From: Marinobacter profundi | Lineage (GTDB): Bacteria > Pseudomonadota > Gammaproteobacteria > Pseudomonadales > Oleiphilaceae | Reading direction: 5' to 3' | Assembly: GCF_002744715.1 (NCBI RefSeq) | Contig: NZ_KZ319374.1 | Location: forward strand, 124,001-188,000 | Length of the DNA stretch: 64,000 bases | In this document: piece after piece, positions 43,293 through 52,371 of the stretch | How positions within the stretch are numbered: position 1 is the stretch's first letter | How the letters are laid out: every line of letters begins with the position of its first letter | Made by a program: the position numbers and the translations under genes | The notes under the pieces: model-generated | Database searches by the model: none | The model's input: only the letters and a program-made list of their open reading frames with translations | What the model was told of the DNA's origin: nothing

Positions 43293-43811
43293 ATGCTACT
43301 GAACACTCGCTTTGCTCCGATACTGGCTGTGGTTTTCTGGCTGGCCGGGTTGAATGCCGCTGCGGTCGCGGCGGCCGACCCGGTCCGGGAAATCGACTGG
43401 CTTGAGCTGATGCCGGCGGAAGACCTGAAGCTGCTCGAGAGTATGCCAGAAATCGAGCACGAGGGAGACGGCGCGCCGGCATTGCCGGACGAGATCATGA
43501 CGGGCCGGGTGGTGCCGGAAATGGACGGGGTTGCCGGTCGGGTGCCCGGTTTTATAGTGCCCCTGAAAACCACCAACGACATGGAAATTCTGGAGTTTTT
43601 CCTGGTGCCCTACTACGGTGCCTGTATCCATGTTCCGCCACCACCTCCCAACCAGATCATTCACGTCAAGTACCAGCCCGGTTTCACTATCGATGCCCTT
43701 TACACCCCGGTCTGGGTGGAAGGTGTTCTCCGCACCGAACGTACCGACAACGATATTGCCTCATCCTCATACTCGCTGGTGGCCGACAAGGTTGAAATCT
43801 ACCAGGAGTGA
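43293..43811 (+). CDS. DUF3299 exported protein, zinc-cluster associated
   Basis: A 172-residue periplasmic protein. Signal peptide MLLNTRFAPILAVVFWLAGL followed by AVAA-type cleavage before ADPVREIDW. The DUF3299 core contains GRVPGFIVPLKT, EFFLVPYYGACIHVPPPPPN and VWVEGVLRTE. The conserved cysteine-histidine pair in ACIHV could bind metal. Family members are encoded in zinc-responsive clusters with an ABC transporter and DUF2796 protein, as here. ATG 43293 follows GGGAAAGG. Convergent with the ZrgA-like gene. Confidence 0.87.
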   Translation: MLLNTRFAPILAVVFWLAGLNAAAVAAADPVREIDWLELMPAEDLKLLESMPEIEHEGDGAPALPDEIMTGRVVPEMDGVAGRVPGFIVPLKTTNDMEILEFFLVPYYGACIHVPPPPPNQIIHVKYQPGFTIDALYTPVWVEGVLRTERTDNDIASSSYSLVADKVEIYQE

Positions 43812-43824
43812 TGCCCCCTGACGG

Positions 43825-44424
43825 TCAGGGCTGAGTGTGGAACTCCGCTTGCGCTGCCGTCAGTACGGTGCTGCCCTGGCCCCGCGGGGTCAGCCATTGC
43901 ACCTGGAGCTGCTCCAGCGCCGGAAAGCGCTCCGGTAACGCTGAGCGGAGCCGGCTCGCCGTTGTCGCGCCGGGGCAGTGCAGGGACTGGCTCAGGCGAT
44001 AGTCGCTATGGCTTTCCCGGTGCTCGTCGCCGCCATGGTGATGATCGCCATCAGCGCCCGCCTCCGGCTCTTCGTCAAACACGGTTGCGGTAACCCGGCA
44101 GCTGGCTGGGACGGTGTCAACCAGGGGATTCGCAGTCAGCCAGTGGCGGATGTCATTGAGTTGCTGGCGTTCCTCCGCGCTGCGGGCGGCCCGTTCGAAG
44201 CCGGCCAGGTTGGCGGCGGGGGATTCCAGGGTCAGCTCCAGCTGCTCGCCGTCCACGGCAAGCTGCAGCAGGGCCTGGCCGTGCTGATGGCTGCCGGGGT
44301 TGTCCGCGGCGACTGCGGTGGGCATGCCGGCGAGGGCCGATACCGCAGAGACCGCCAGCGCGAGTGCGGCCGTGCGAGGGCGGTGGAATGGCAAGGTCGT
44401 CCGGTGTCGGGTGGTCTTGTGCAT
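43825..44424 (-). CDS. ZrgA/DUF2796 zinc-binding periplasmic protein
   Basis: A 199-residue exported protein. A rather long basic n-region (MHKTTRHRTTLPFHRPR) and hydrophobic core end in GMPTAVAADN. The mature part opens SHQHGQALLQLAVDGEQLEL, the DUF2796 hallmark, and has a His/Asp-rich loop (DGDHHHGGDEHRESHSDY) suited to zinc binding, as shown for Vibrio ZrgA. The start at 44424 is preceded by a promoter whose initiation region carries a perfect 14-bp palindrome, a likely metal-responsive operator. Together with the DUF3299 protein and the ABC pair it forms a zinc-uptake-type module. Confidence 0.9.
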   Translation of the reverse strand: MHKTTRHRTTLPFHRPRTAALALAVSAVSALAGMPTAVAADNPGSHQHGQALLQLAVDGEQLELTLESPAANLAGFERAARSAEERQQLNDIRHWLTANPLVDTVPASCRVTATVFDEEPEAGADGDHHHGGDEHRESHSDYRLSQSLHCPGATTASRLRSALPERFPALEQLQVQWLTPRGQGSTVLTAAQAEFHTQP

Positions 44425-44443
44425 CGCGGGATTCCAGAATTGA

Positions 44444-44485
44444 TATGTTATAACATAATCTATTCTTCCCGGACGGGACAATCAA
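44444..44485 (-). promoter_or_regulatory. zrgA promoter with TATGTTATAACATA palindrome (Zur-like candidate operator)
   Basis: On the minus strand TTGATT (44480-44485), 17-bp spacer, TAGATT (44457-44462), then the perfect palindrome TATGTTATAACATA (44444-44457) over the expected start site. GTTATA/TATAAC half-sites are those of gammaproteobacterial Zur boxes, but here they overlap instead of being separated by one or more bases, so the Zur assignment is tentative. Confidence 0.62.
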
Positions 44486-44622
44486 CCCCGCAAAGGTCAC
44501 GGATCGTGTTGCAGCGATGCCTTCGGCTGGCGTGAGTGCTAGGATAGAGGCTTCAGTTTCAACCATTAGTTCCGACAATCCGTCTCAACCATAACCGTCC
44601 CAACCACAGGTACCGCACTTTC

Positions 44623-45222
44623 ATGTCTGTAAGCGACCACGCCAACGCCACCGATTCTCAGGGATTTGAACGCTGGGCCAATCTGTTTACCTCCCACCAG
44701 GCATTCAGCCATCCCTCCGAACTCCACGGTGCGCTCTGTGGTCGGCTGGCGGCCGGCACCCGTATGGACAAGGACGAGTGGCTGGGGGTGGTGTCCGAAC
44801 AAATGGGCCTGCCGCGGTCGGCACTGGATGAGTCCGGCGAGTTGGCGGGTTTCATGGCGGAGGCCTATGACGGCACCCTGGCCTTGCTGAAAGCCTCAGA
44901 TATGAGTTTTCAGCCGCTGTTGCCGGATGACGATTACACCATGGAGCAGCGCCTGGAAGCCCTGATTGCCTGGATTCGCGGATTTCTCGAAGGTATGGCA
45001 CTGGTTGCCGGCGAGTCGCTCGGCTCGGCTCCGGAAGAGATTCGCGAGCTGATCGAGGATCTGGTGGCGATCAGCCAGGTATCGGCGGGCGAGGACGCCG
45101 ACGAGGACAGTGAGCAGCAGCTGATGGAAATCACCGAATATGTCAGGCTCGGGGCGTTGGCGGTGTTCACCGAGTTCAACCCGCCGGAAACCCCGGCCGC
45201 GGGCCCGCAGACGTTGCATTAA
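44623..45222 (+). CDS. UPF0149 (YgfB/YecA-like) family protein
   Basis: A 199-residue acidic cytosolic protein. HPSELHGALCGRLAAGTRMD and the WIRGFLEGMAL segment are UPF0149 family landmarks, and the C-terminus includes LMEITEYVRLGALAVFTEF. YgfB of Pseudomonas has been tied to control of the ampDh3/AmpR beta-lactam response; the family's general function is not settled. It begins the conserved ygfB-pepP-ubiH-ubiI order, 19 bp before pepP. Confidence 0.92.
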   Translation: MSVSDHANATDSQGFERWANLFTSHQAFSHPSELHGALCGRLAAGTRMDKDEWLGVVSEQMGLPRSALDESGELAGFMAEAYDGTLALLKASDMSFQPLLPDDDYTMEQRLEALIAWIRGFLEGMALVAGESLGSAPEEIRELIEDLVAISQVSAGEDADEDSEQQLMEITEYVRLGALAVFTEFNPPETPAAGPQTLH

Positions 45223-45241
45223 CCGATCAGCAGGAGTTGTT

Positions 45242-46561
45242 ATGGCATCAATCATCCCCGTCAAGGAATTCGCCGAGCGCCGGCGCCGGCTGATGGAGCT
45301 GATGGCTCCGGACAGCATTGCCATCCTGCCGGCGGCCCCGGAGCGGGTCCGTAATCGTGATGTCCTGCATCCGTTCCGCCAGGACAGCGACTTCCAGTAC
45401 CTGACTGGATTTGGTGAGCCGGAAGCCGTACTGGTGCTCATTCCGGGACGGGAGCACGGCGAGTCGGTCCTGTTCTGCAAGGAGCGGAACCCGGAGAAAG
45501 AACTGTGGGACGGCTTCCTGGCCGGCCCCGAAGGTGCCATCGAGCGCTTTGGCCTCGATGATGCGTTCCCGGTATCCGACATTGACGACATCCTGCCCGG
45601 AATGATCGAGGGCCGCAGCCGGGTCTACTACCCGCTGGGCAAGGACCAGAACTTTGACACCCGGGTGATGGACTGGATCAAGGTCATCCGCAGCAAGGTC
45701 CGCACCGGCGCCCATCCGCCGGGCGAGTTCGTCGCGCTGGAGCACCTGCTCCATGATCTGCGCCTGTACAAGAGTGCCAATGAAATCAAGGTGATGGCAA
45801 AAGCTGGAGAGATCAGTGCCGAAGCCCATTGCCGCGCCATGAAGCGGGCCCGCAAGGGTGGTTACGAGTACCATCTGGAAGCGGAGCTGATCCACACCTT
45901 CATGGCTCACGGTGCCCGCTCCACCGCCTACCCGTCGATTGTCGGCGCTGGTGTCAACGGTTGTATCCTGCACTACATCGAGAACACGGCGCCGCTGAAA
46001 GACGGGGACCTGGTGCTGATCGACGCAGGCTGCGAGCTGGAGTGCTATGCCGCGGACATTACCCGAACGTTTCCGGTCAGCGGTCGGTTCAGTGAGCCAC
46101 AGCGGGCACTCTACGAGGTGGTGCTGGCCGCGCAGTATGCAGCGATTGATGCGGTACGCCCCGGCAACCACTGGAACCAGCCCCATGAAGCCGCGCTGAC
46201 CGTGCTGACCCGGGGCCTGATTGAGCTGGGGCTGCTGCAGGGCACGGTCGAGGATGCCATCGCCGCGGAGGCCTACAAGCCGTTTTTCATGCACCGCACC
46301 GGCCACTGGCTCGGGCTGGACGTGCACGATGTCGGTGATTACAAGGTCGGCGACGCCTGGCGTCAGCTCGAGCCGGGCATGGTGCTGACCGTTGAGCCCG
46401 GACTTTACGTTGCCCCCGACAATACCGCGGTTGACCCGAAGTGGCGCGGCATCGGAATCCGCATCGAGGACGACGTGGTGGTTACCAAGGACGGCTGCCG
46501 GGTGCTGACCGACGCGGTACCCAAGACCGTCGACGATATTGAATCCCTGATGGCTGGCTGA
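45242..46561 (+). CDS. pepP: Xaa-Pro aminopeptidase
   Basis: A manganese-dependent exopeptidase that removes N-terminal residues before proline. 439 residues (E. coli 441). N-terminal creatinase-like domain (residues 1-170) and the pita-bread catalytic domain with ligands in VLIDAGCELECYAADITRTF, the signature HRTGHWLGLDVHDVG and LTVEPGLYV, IRIEDDVVV. ATG 45242 with AGGAG 8 nt upstream. It precedes ubiH by 2 bp. Confidence 0.96.
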   Translation: MASIIPVKEFAERRRRLMELMAPDSIAILPAAPERVRNRDVLHPFRQDSDFQYLTGFGEPEAVLVLIPGREHGESVLFCKERNPEKELWDGFLAGPEGAIERFGLDDAFPVSDIDDILPGMIEGRSRVYYPLGKDQNFDTRVMDWIKVIRSKVRTGAHPPGEFVALEHLLHDLRLYKSANEIKVMAKAGEISAEAHCRAMKRARKGGYEYHLEAELIHTFMAHGARSTAYPSIVGAGVNGCILHYIENTAPLKDGDLVLIDAGCELECYAADITRTFPVSGRFSEPQRALYEVVLAAQYAAIDAVRPGNHWNQPHEAALTVLTRGLIELGLLQGTVEDAIAAEAYKPFFMHRTGHWLGLDVHDVGDYKVGDAWRQLEPGMVLTVEPGLYVAPDNTAVDPKWRGIGIRIEDDVVVTKDGCRVLTDAVPKTVDDIESLMAG

Positions 46562-46563
46562 GT

Positions 46564-47844
46564 GTGAGCAACCACGATACCGATATTATCATTGCCGGTG
46601 GTGGCCTGGCCGGCGCCACTCTGGCACTTGCGCTGGCCCGGATGGTGCCGCAACTGCGAGTGACCGTGGTGGAGGCCTATCCGTTGGCGCCCGATGCCCT
46701 GCCGGACAGCTACCAGCCCAGTTACGACGCCCGTTCCACCGCCCTGGCGTGGGGCTCGCGGCGAATCTTTGAGGAGCTGGGGTTGTGGTCCGAGCTGGCC
46801 GCCCATGCTACGCCGATCCGTCATATCCATGTTTCCGACCGCGGCCGGTTCGGTGCCACCCGGCTCCATGCGACTGACCATCACCAGGATGCCCTCGGCT
46901 ACGTGGCGGATAACCGCTGGATGGGGCTTTGCCTGATGCGGGCCTTGCTGGCCACCGGTGTAAACTGGCAGGCGCCGGCGGAAGTGGTCGCCATGACACC
47001 CCGGGACGACGGCGTGGTTGTGGTCCTGAATGCTGCCGAGGGTCGCCGTGAGTTGTCCGCGCGCTGCCTGGTGGTGGCGGATGGCGGCCGCTCTGGCCTG
47101 CGTGAACAGCTGGGCTTCCGGGTCGAGAGCCGGGCCTATGGCCAGCATGCCCTGATTGCCAATGTGTCGACCACCGACAGTCATAACTTCACCGCCTTCG
47201 AGCGCTTCACCGATCGCGGGCCTATGGCATTGTTGCCCCATGGTGACCCGCTGCGCGCCGGTAATACCGCAGCGCTGGTCTGGACCCTCGATGATGCGGC
47301 CCTGGAGGCCCTGCTGGCGATGTCCGATGCCGACAAGTGTCGTCGCCTGCAGGAACGGTTTGGCTGGCGTCTCGGCCGCTTTACCCGCATCGGAACCTGC
47401 CACCACTATCCGCTCACCCTTACCACGGTGCATGAGTCTGTGCGTCCCGGCGTGGTGTTGGTGGGTAATGCAGCCCATACCCTGCATCCGGTGGCCGGCC
47501 AGGGTTTTAACCTGGCCCTGCGGGGCTTGATGGCGCTGGTAGAGCAGTTTAGTCTGGCCGTCGAGCAGGGCCGCTCACCCGGTGACCTGGCGGTCCTGGG
47601 TGCCTACCAGCAGCATCACCGCAGTGACTGGCAGCAGACCGCCGGCTTTTCCGATTCGCTGATCCAGCTGTTCGGCCAGCCACTGCCCCTGGTTGGCGCG
47701 GCGCGCGATGCCGGTCTGGTCGGGCTGGACCTGTTGCCCGCTGCCAAGCGCTGGTTCGCCCGCAAGGCCATGGGTACCGGCGGCCGGCGCGCCAGCATTC
47801 GTCCTCCGGGCAGCACCTTCACAGAGCAGGCAGAGCATGACTGA
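46564..47844 (+). CDS. ubiH: 2-octaprenyl-6-methoxyphenol hydroxylase
   Basis: FAD monooxygenase adding a ring hydroxyl in aerobic ubiquinone synthesis. 426 residues. GxGxxG FAD motif in DIIIAGGGLAGATLALALA, DG-type motif LVVADGGRSGLRE, and GNAAHTLHPVAGQGFNLALR near the C-terminus. Start is GTG 46564, 2 bp after the pepP stop, so translation is probably coupled. The end overlaps the next hydroxylase by 8 bp. Assignment as UbiH rather than UbiI/F rests on gene order and overall pattern. Confidence 0.92.
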   Translation: MSNHDTDIIIAGGGLAGATLALALARMVPQLRVTVVEAYPLAPDALPDSYQPSYDARSTALAWGSRRIFEELGLWSELAAHATPIRHIHVSDRGRFGATRLHATDHHQDALGYVADNRWMGLCLMRALLATGVNWQAPAEVVAMTPRDDGVVVVLNAAEGRRELSARCLVVADGGRSGLREQLGFRVESRAYGQHALIANVSTTDSHNFTAFERFTDRGPMALLPHGDPLRAGNTAALVWTLDDAALEALLAMSDADKCRRLQERFGWRLGRFTRIGTCHHYPLTLTTVHESVRPGVVLVGNAAHTLHPVAGQGFNLALRGLMALVEQFSLAVEQGRSPGDLAVLGAYQQHHRSDWQQTAGFSDSLIQLFGQPLPLVGAARDAGLVGLDLLPAAKRWFARKAMGTGGRRASIRPPGSTFTEQAEHD

Positions 47845-49060
47845 ACAGCAACCGTTCGACATTCTGGTGGTTGGCGGCGGCATGACCGGGTCGGCACTGG
47901 CGCTGGGCCTGGGCCAGCAGGGATGGAAGGTCGCCCTGATAGAGAGTGGCAACCCCGAATCCGCACTGGTGGAAGGTGCGCCGGCTGCCACGGTCGACGA
48001 TTTCGAGCCCCGGGTCAGTGCCATCTCGGTGGCCAGCCAACGTCTGCTCGAATCCCTGGGCGCCTGGCAGTACGTGGCAACCCGGCGCCACTGTCCCTAC
48101 CAGGCCATGACGGTGTGGGATGGCGATGGTACCGGTCGAATCCACTTTGAGGCTGCCGAGTTGCAGGCGCAGGCACTTGGAACCATCGTCGAGAATCGCA
48201 GCGTGGTGCGGGCATTGTTCCTTGCCCTGCAGGGCAGTACCGTCGCAGTGTTCGGCGGCGTCAGCGTCAGTGGCTGGTGGGAGCAGGGGGATTCCCGCGG
48301 CATTGACCTGGCGGATGGCAGCAGGGTAGCGGCCCGTCTGGTGGTCGCCGCTGATGGTGCCAACTCCCGCCTGCGGCAGTGGGTCGGATTACCGACCCGG
48401 GAGTGGGATTACAACCAGCAGGCGATTGTCTGTACGGTGCGTACCGCACAACCCCACCGCTTTACCGCCTGGCAACGGTTTTCCCCGACCGGGCCGCTGG
48501 CGTTCCTGCCGCTGCAGGCGGAGTCGGGTGATGATCACTTCTGCTCGATTGTGTGGTCCCAGGACACCGCTGAGGCGCGCCGGCTTTTGACTTTGGGGGA
48601 TGCTGCTTTTGTCGCCGAACTGGAGTCGGCCATCGAGCGCCAGCTCGGTGCCGTGCTGGCGGTTTCCCGGCGTTATGGCTTTCCGTTGCGCCAGCGCCAC
48701 GCCAAGGATTATGTCCGCCCCGGGTTTGCCCTGGTGGGCGACGCCGCCCACACCATTCACCCGCTGGCCGGGCAGGGTGCCAACCTGGGTTACGGCGATG
48801 TACGGGTGCTGCTGGATGAGCTGGCCCGCGCCCGCGACACCGGGCTCGGGCCTGCCGACGAGCTGGTGCTGGCCCGTTACCAGCGTCGCCGCAAGGGTGA
48901 GAACCTCACCATGATGGCGGCGATGGAAGGCTTCAAGCAGCTGTTTGGCCGCGACGAGTTGCCCCTGCGCTGGTTGCGCAACACCGGCATGCGCTGGCTT
49001 GATAACCTGGCGCCCCTGAAAAACCGCATCGCGGCCGAGGCCATGGGGCTGGATCGCTAG
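47837..49060 (+). CDS. ubiI: UbiI/UbiF-family FAD-dependent ubiquinone hydroxylase
   Basis: Second flavin monooxygenase of the pair, 407 residues, probably catalysing C5 hydroxylation of the prenylphenol ring. Motifs: FDILVVGGGMTGSALALGLG, VVAADGANSRLRQWVG, GDAAHTIHPLAGQGANLGYG. ATG 47837 lies inside the 3' end of ubiH (8-bp overlap). In E. coli the gene in this place is ubiI; specificity cannot be proven from sequence alone. Confidence 0.9.
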   Translation: MTEQQPFDILVVGGGMTGSALALGLGQQGWKVALIESGNPESALVEGAPAATVDDFEPRVSAISVASQRLLESLGAWQYVATRRHCPYQAMTVWDGDGTGRIHFEAAELQAQALGTIVENRSVVRALFLALQGSTVAVFGGVSVSGWWEQGDSRGIDLADGSRVAARLVVAADGANSRLRQWVGLPTREWDYNQQAIVCTVRTAQPHRFTAWQRFSPTGPLAFLPLQAESGDDHFCSIVWSQDTAEARRLLTLGDAAFVAELESAIERQLGAVLAVSRRYGFPLRQRHAKDYVRPGFALVGDAAHTIHPLAGQGANLGYGDVRVLLDELARARDTGLGPADELVLARYQRRRKGENLTMMAAMEGFKQLFGRDELPLRWLRNTGMRWLDNLAPLKNRIAAEAMGLDR

Positions 49061-49092
49061 ACCGATAACTATTGCACAAGGAATCGCCGGAA

Positions 49093-50022
49093 ATGGCAGG
49101 AAGCAGCTTACTCGCCCTGATTGATGACATTGCCACCATTCTTGACGACGTTTCGGTGATGACCAAGGTTGCCACCAAAAAAACCGCGGGGGTACTGGGG
49201 GATGACCTCGCCCTCAATGCCCAGCAGGTAACCGGGGTCAAACCGGCCCGCGAACTGCCCGTGGTGTGGGCCGTCGCAAAGGGCTCGTTTGTCAACAAGG
49301 CGATCCTGGTGCCGGCGGCGCTGGCCATCAGTTTTTTCGTACCCTGGCTGGTGACACCGCTGCTGATGCTGGGGGGAGCCTTCCTTTGCTATGAAGGCTT
49401 CGAGAAACTGGTCCATAAATGGCTGCATGCCGGTGAGGATGCGGCGCACAAGCAGGAGTTGCACGATGCGCTGACCAACCCCGAGGTTGACCTGAAAGCG
49501 GTGGAAAAGGAGAAAATCCGCGGCGCGATCCGTACCGATTTTATCCTGTCGGCAGAGATTATTGCCATTACCCTGGGCACCGTCACCGGTGAGTCCATCG
49601 GTATGCAGTTCCTGGTGCTGACGGTGGTTGCGCTGATGATCACCGTCGGCGTCTATGGCCTCGTGGCGGGCATTGTGAAGCTGGATGACGGTGGCCTGTA
49701 CCTCAGCCGGCGCGAGGGTGACGGCGGCTGGCCGCAGCTTCAGCGCTCCTTCGGCCGGGGTATCCTGGTGATGGCGCCGTATATGATGAAAGCCCTGTCG
49801 GTGCTGGGCACCATCGCCATGTTCCTGGTGGGTGGTGGTATTCTCGTGCACGGCATTCCGCCGCTGTATCAGGCCATCCATGACCTTACCCACAGTTTTG
49901 GTGGCGTGATCGCCGCAGTGGGCCCCACCCTGCTGGATGGCCTGCTCGGGGTGATTGCCGGCGGTATCATCGTTGCCGTGGTGACGGTCGGTGGTAAGGT
50001 CTGGCAGGGTGTCCGGGCCTGA
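49093..50022 (+). CDS. DUF808 family membrane protein
   Basis: A 309-residue inner-membrane protein with about four to five hydrophobic segments. The opening [20 protein letters not shown] and [20 protein letters not shown] are the DUF808 (YedI-like) signature; further on come [17 protein letters not shown] and [12 protein letters not shown]. No biochemical role is known for the family. ATG 49093 is used; TTG 49072 is an alternative. It is 32 bp after ubiI and convergent with rsmE. Confidence 0.88.
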   Translation: MAGSSLLALIDDIATILDDVSVMTKVATKKTAGVLGDDLALNAQQVTGVKPARELPVVWAVAKGSFVNKAILVPAALAISFFVPWLVTPLLMLGGAFLCYEGFEKLVHKWLHAGEDAAHKQELHDALTNPEVDLKAVEKEKIRGAIRTDFILSAEIIAITLGTVTGESIGMQFLVLTVVALMITVGVYGLVAGIVKLDDGGLYLSRREGDGGWPQLQRSFGRGILVMAPYMMKALSVLGTIAMFLVGGGILVHGIPPLYQAIHDLTHSFGGVIAAVGPTLLDGLLGVIAGGIIVAVVTVGGKVWQGVRA

Positions 50023-50043
50023 TGCGGGCCGTCTTGCCGCTGC

Positions 50044-50766
50044 TCAGAAGTTGCAGCTGTCGTACAGCCGGCTGATCAGAACCGGAACCGCGGTTTCCAC
50101 CCGCAGGATCCGGCTGCCCAGGTGGACCTGCTCGCAACCGGCTTCCGCCAGTTTGGTGACTTCGTAGGGCGTGAAGCCGCCTTCCGGCCCGATGCAGAGT
50201 ACGGCCGGTTCGTCGAGTCCGGCCGGGCAACGGGTGGCCGTTCCGGGGTGGGCAACCAGGCCGCGTTTGCCGGCCAGCAAACCCGGTAACTCATCCTCCA
50301 CGAAGGGCTTGAACAGCTTGCGGACATGGACTGCCGGCAGCGCCGTGTCACGGGCCTGCTCCAGGCCGAGCGTGAGATTTTCCCGCAGGTGCTCTTCCGT
50401 CAGCCATGGGGTCTGCCAGAAGCTTTTCTCCACTTTGTAGGCGTTGATCAGCCAGATGTCCTTGACCCCGAGGCTGGCACAGGTCTGCAGAACCCGACGG
50501 AACATCTTGGGGCGTGGCATGGCCAGGATCAGGGTCAGGGGCAGGGGGGGCGGAGGTGGCGAGTCCAGGGTTACCGCAAGTTCTGCCTCGCGATCGTCCA
50601 GGCGCAGGATGTGGCCCTCACCGATCCGGCCGTTGACCTGTCCGACCGGAATCCGGTCGCCTTCTGCGGCTTTCAGCACGGAATGCAGATGAGCGAGGCG
50701 TCGGCCGCTCAGCACTGCCCGCCCCGGCGAGCGGAAATCGTCGTCGAACAGCAGTGCCAGGTTCAT
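50044..50766 (-). CDS. rsmE: 16S rRNA m3U1498 methyltransferase
   Basis: Methylates N3 of U1498 in 16S rRNA. 240 residues. N-terminal PUA-like domain (FDDDFRSPGRAVLSGRRLAH) and C-terminal trefoil-knot SPOUT domain with CIGPEGGFTPYEVTKLAEAG and LGSRILRVETAVP, the SAM-binding knot. ATG 50766 overlaps the tatC stop (ATGA at 50763-50766). Length and motifs match E. coli RsmE (243). Confidence 0.96.
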   Translation of the reverse strand: MNLALLFDDDFRSPGRAVLSGRRLAHLHSVLKAAEGDRIPVGQVNGRIGEGHILRLDDREAELAVTLDSPPPPPLPLTLILAMPRPKMFRRVLQTCASLGVKDIWLINAYKVEKSFWQTPWLTEEHLRENLTLGLEQARDTALPAVHVRKLFKPFVEDELPGLLAGKRGLVAHPGTATRCPAGLDEPAVLCIGPEGGFTPYEVTKLAEAGCEQVHLGSRILRVETAVPVLISRLYDSCNF

Positions 50767-51557
50767 TCGCCGGAAACGTCCGTGGACTGTCCGCTCTCGT
50801 CGGGTTTGCGTTGTGCCAGCCGGCCGAACACGATGCCCAGTTCGAACAACAGCCACATGGGCAGTGCCAGCAGGGTCTGGGAAATCACATCGGGCGGTGT
50901 CAGCAGCATGCCGATAATAAAACAGCCCACCACAATGTAGGGCCGTTTGGCGGCCAGGTCTGCCGGAGTTGTTGCGCCGGTAAGGATCAGCAGGATGGTG
51001 GCAATGGGAATTTCGAAGGCCACCCCGAAGGCAAAGAACATCTTCAGTACAAAGTTCAGATAACTGCTGATATCGGGCAGTTCCACGATGCCTTCCGGGC
51101 CGATGGCGGTAAAGAACCCGAACACCAGCGGGAACACCACGTAGTAGGCAAAGGCCGCACCCAGGTAGAACAGGATGACCGAGGTAAACAGCAGCGGGAA
51201 GGCCAATCGCTTTTCATGGGCATAGAGCCCGGGAGCAATAAAGCTCCAGAGCTGGTAGAGAATGATCGGAATTGCGGCGAAGACTGCCAGCACCAGCGCC
51301 AGTTTCAGCGGTGCAAAGAACGGCGAGGTGACGTCGGTGGCAATCATGGTCTGGCCAACGGGTAGCAGGTCCCGCAGCGGCTGGGACAGCCACAGGTAGA
51401 GTTCGTTGGCAAAGGGGTAAATCACGGCAAAGCAGATTACTACCGCGAGCACCATCTTGAGCATGCGGTTGCGCAGTTCAAGCAGGTGTTCGATCAGCGG
51501 CATCTCTGACTGGGCTGCGGATTGCTGGCTGTGGTCGCCGTCAGGCTTGCTGGTCAT
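50763..51557 (-). CDS. tatC: Twin-arginine translocase subunit TatC
   Basis: Polytopic receptor for twin-arginine signal peptides. 264 residues with six hydrophobic helices. N-terminal cytosolic MPLIEHLLELRNRML contains the conserved LxELRxR signal-recognition motif, and the first periplasmic loop and FAYYVVFPLVFGFF segment are typical. Overlaps tatB (ATGA) and rsmE (ATGA). Confidence 0.96.
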   Translation of the reverse strand: MTSKPDGDHSQQSAAQSEMPLIEHLLELRNRMLKMVLAVVICFAVIYPFANELYLWLSQPLRDLLPVGQTMIATDVTSPFFAPLKLALVLAVFAAIPIILYQLWSFIAPGLYAHEKRLAFPLLFTSVILFYLGAAFAYYVVFPLVFGFFTAIGPEGIVELPDISSYLNFVLKMFFAFGVAFEIPIATILLILTGATTPADLAAKRPYIVVGCFIIGMLLTPPDVISQTLLALPMWLLFELGIVFGRLAQRKPDESGQSTDVSGE

Positions 51558-52024
51558 GAACGGGATTCCGGCGCGCTGTCCTGGGTCGGGCGGGACGCTG
51601 AGGCCCCGGTTGTGGCGTTTGATGAAGGCGGATCCGAGGCCTCTCCGGCGCTGCTACTGGCAGACCCCGGCGCCGCCTCACCGGGTGGCTCGGCCACCCG
51701 GCGGGTAGCCGGGGCGGGGCGCGGTTTGCTGGTCTGGTTGTCGGGGAGAATCATGTGTTCGTACTTCTTCGCCTCGTCGAGGGCGCCACGAACCGTTTTT
51801 TCCACGTCTTCCAGGCCCACGTCACCGGCCTGCCGCAGTTGTTCGCGGAGTTCTTCGGCCTTCAGTTGCCGGTCCAGCTCCGACGTGAACTGGTTGACCA
51901 TGCGGCGGGCACCGCCGATCCAGCGACCGGCCGCGCGTGCCGCTGTGGGCAAACGCTCCGGTCCCAGTACCAACAGGGCAATGACGCCGCAGATCAGCAG
52001 CTCGAGAAAGCCGATATCAAACAT
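51554..52024 (-). CDS. tatB: Twin-arginine translocase subunit TatB
   Basis: Single-pass partner of TatC in substrate recognition. 156 residues: the N-terminal helix MFDIGFLELLICGVIALLVL with the conserved Glu, hinge GPERLP, an amphipathic helix (ARAAGRWIGGARRMVNQF) and a long Pro/Ala/Ser-rich acidic tail (residues 100-156). It starts 10 bp after tatA. Confidence 0.94.
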   Translation of the reverse strand: MFDIGFLELLICGVIALLVLGPERLPTAARAAGRWIGGARRMVNQFTSELDRQLKAEELREQLRQAGDVGLEDVEKTVRGALDEAKKYEHMILPDNQTSKPRPAPATRRVAEPPGEAAPGSASSSAGEASDPPSSNATTGASASRPTQDSAPESRS

Positions 52025-52034
52025 TCAGCCCGTC

Positions 52035-52271
52035 TCAGCTGTGGGATTTGTCCTGGGCCTTTTCCTCGGCACGGGTTTGATGAACCGGTGCGTCAGTCTT
52101 GCCTTCGATGGATTCCTTGCTGGCTTCCTTGTCTTCGTCGTCATTCATGGACTTCTTGAATCCGCGAATGGCGCCGCCAAGGTCGCTGCCAATGTTGCGG
52201 AGTTTCTTGGTTCCGAACAACAGCACGACGATGCCGAGTACGATGAGAAGTTGCCAGATACTGATACCCAT
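52035..52271 (-). CDS. tatA: Twin-arginine translocase subunit TatA
   Basis: Pore-forming subunit of the Tat system, 78 residues. N-terminal membrane helix [20 protein letters not shown], the hinge GTKKLRNIG with the FGTKKL/LRxxG motif, an amphipathic helix ([14 protein letters not shown]) and a charged C-terminal tail. First gene of tatABC on this strand; hisE lies 100 bp upstream. Confidence 0.95.
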   Translation of the reverse strand: MGISIWQLLIVLGIVVLLFGTKKLRNIGSDLGGAIRGFKKSMNDDEDKEASKESIEGKTDAPVHQTRAEEKAQDKSHS

Positions 52272-52332
52272 GCCGGGGTTCCTCGTCTTTAATGTTCAGT
52301 CACAGTCGATTGTACGCTACTCAGCCCGCTTT

Positions 52333-52364
52333 CCGGAAACCCCCGTAGGGGGTATTGCTTCCGG
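52333..52364 (-). terminator. Hairpin between hisE and tatA
   Basis: An interrupted inverted repeat (CCGGAA ... TTCCGG enclosing CCCC-CTAC-GGGG) lies just past the hisE stop. There is no real T-run, so it may be only a weak terminator or RNA-processing site. Confidence 0.35.
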
Positions 52365-52371
52365 CAGAGGA

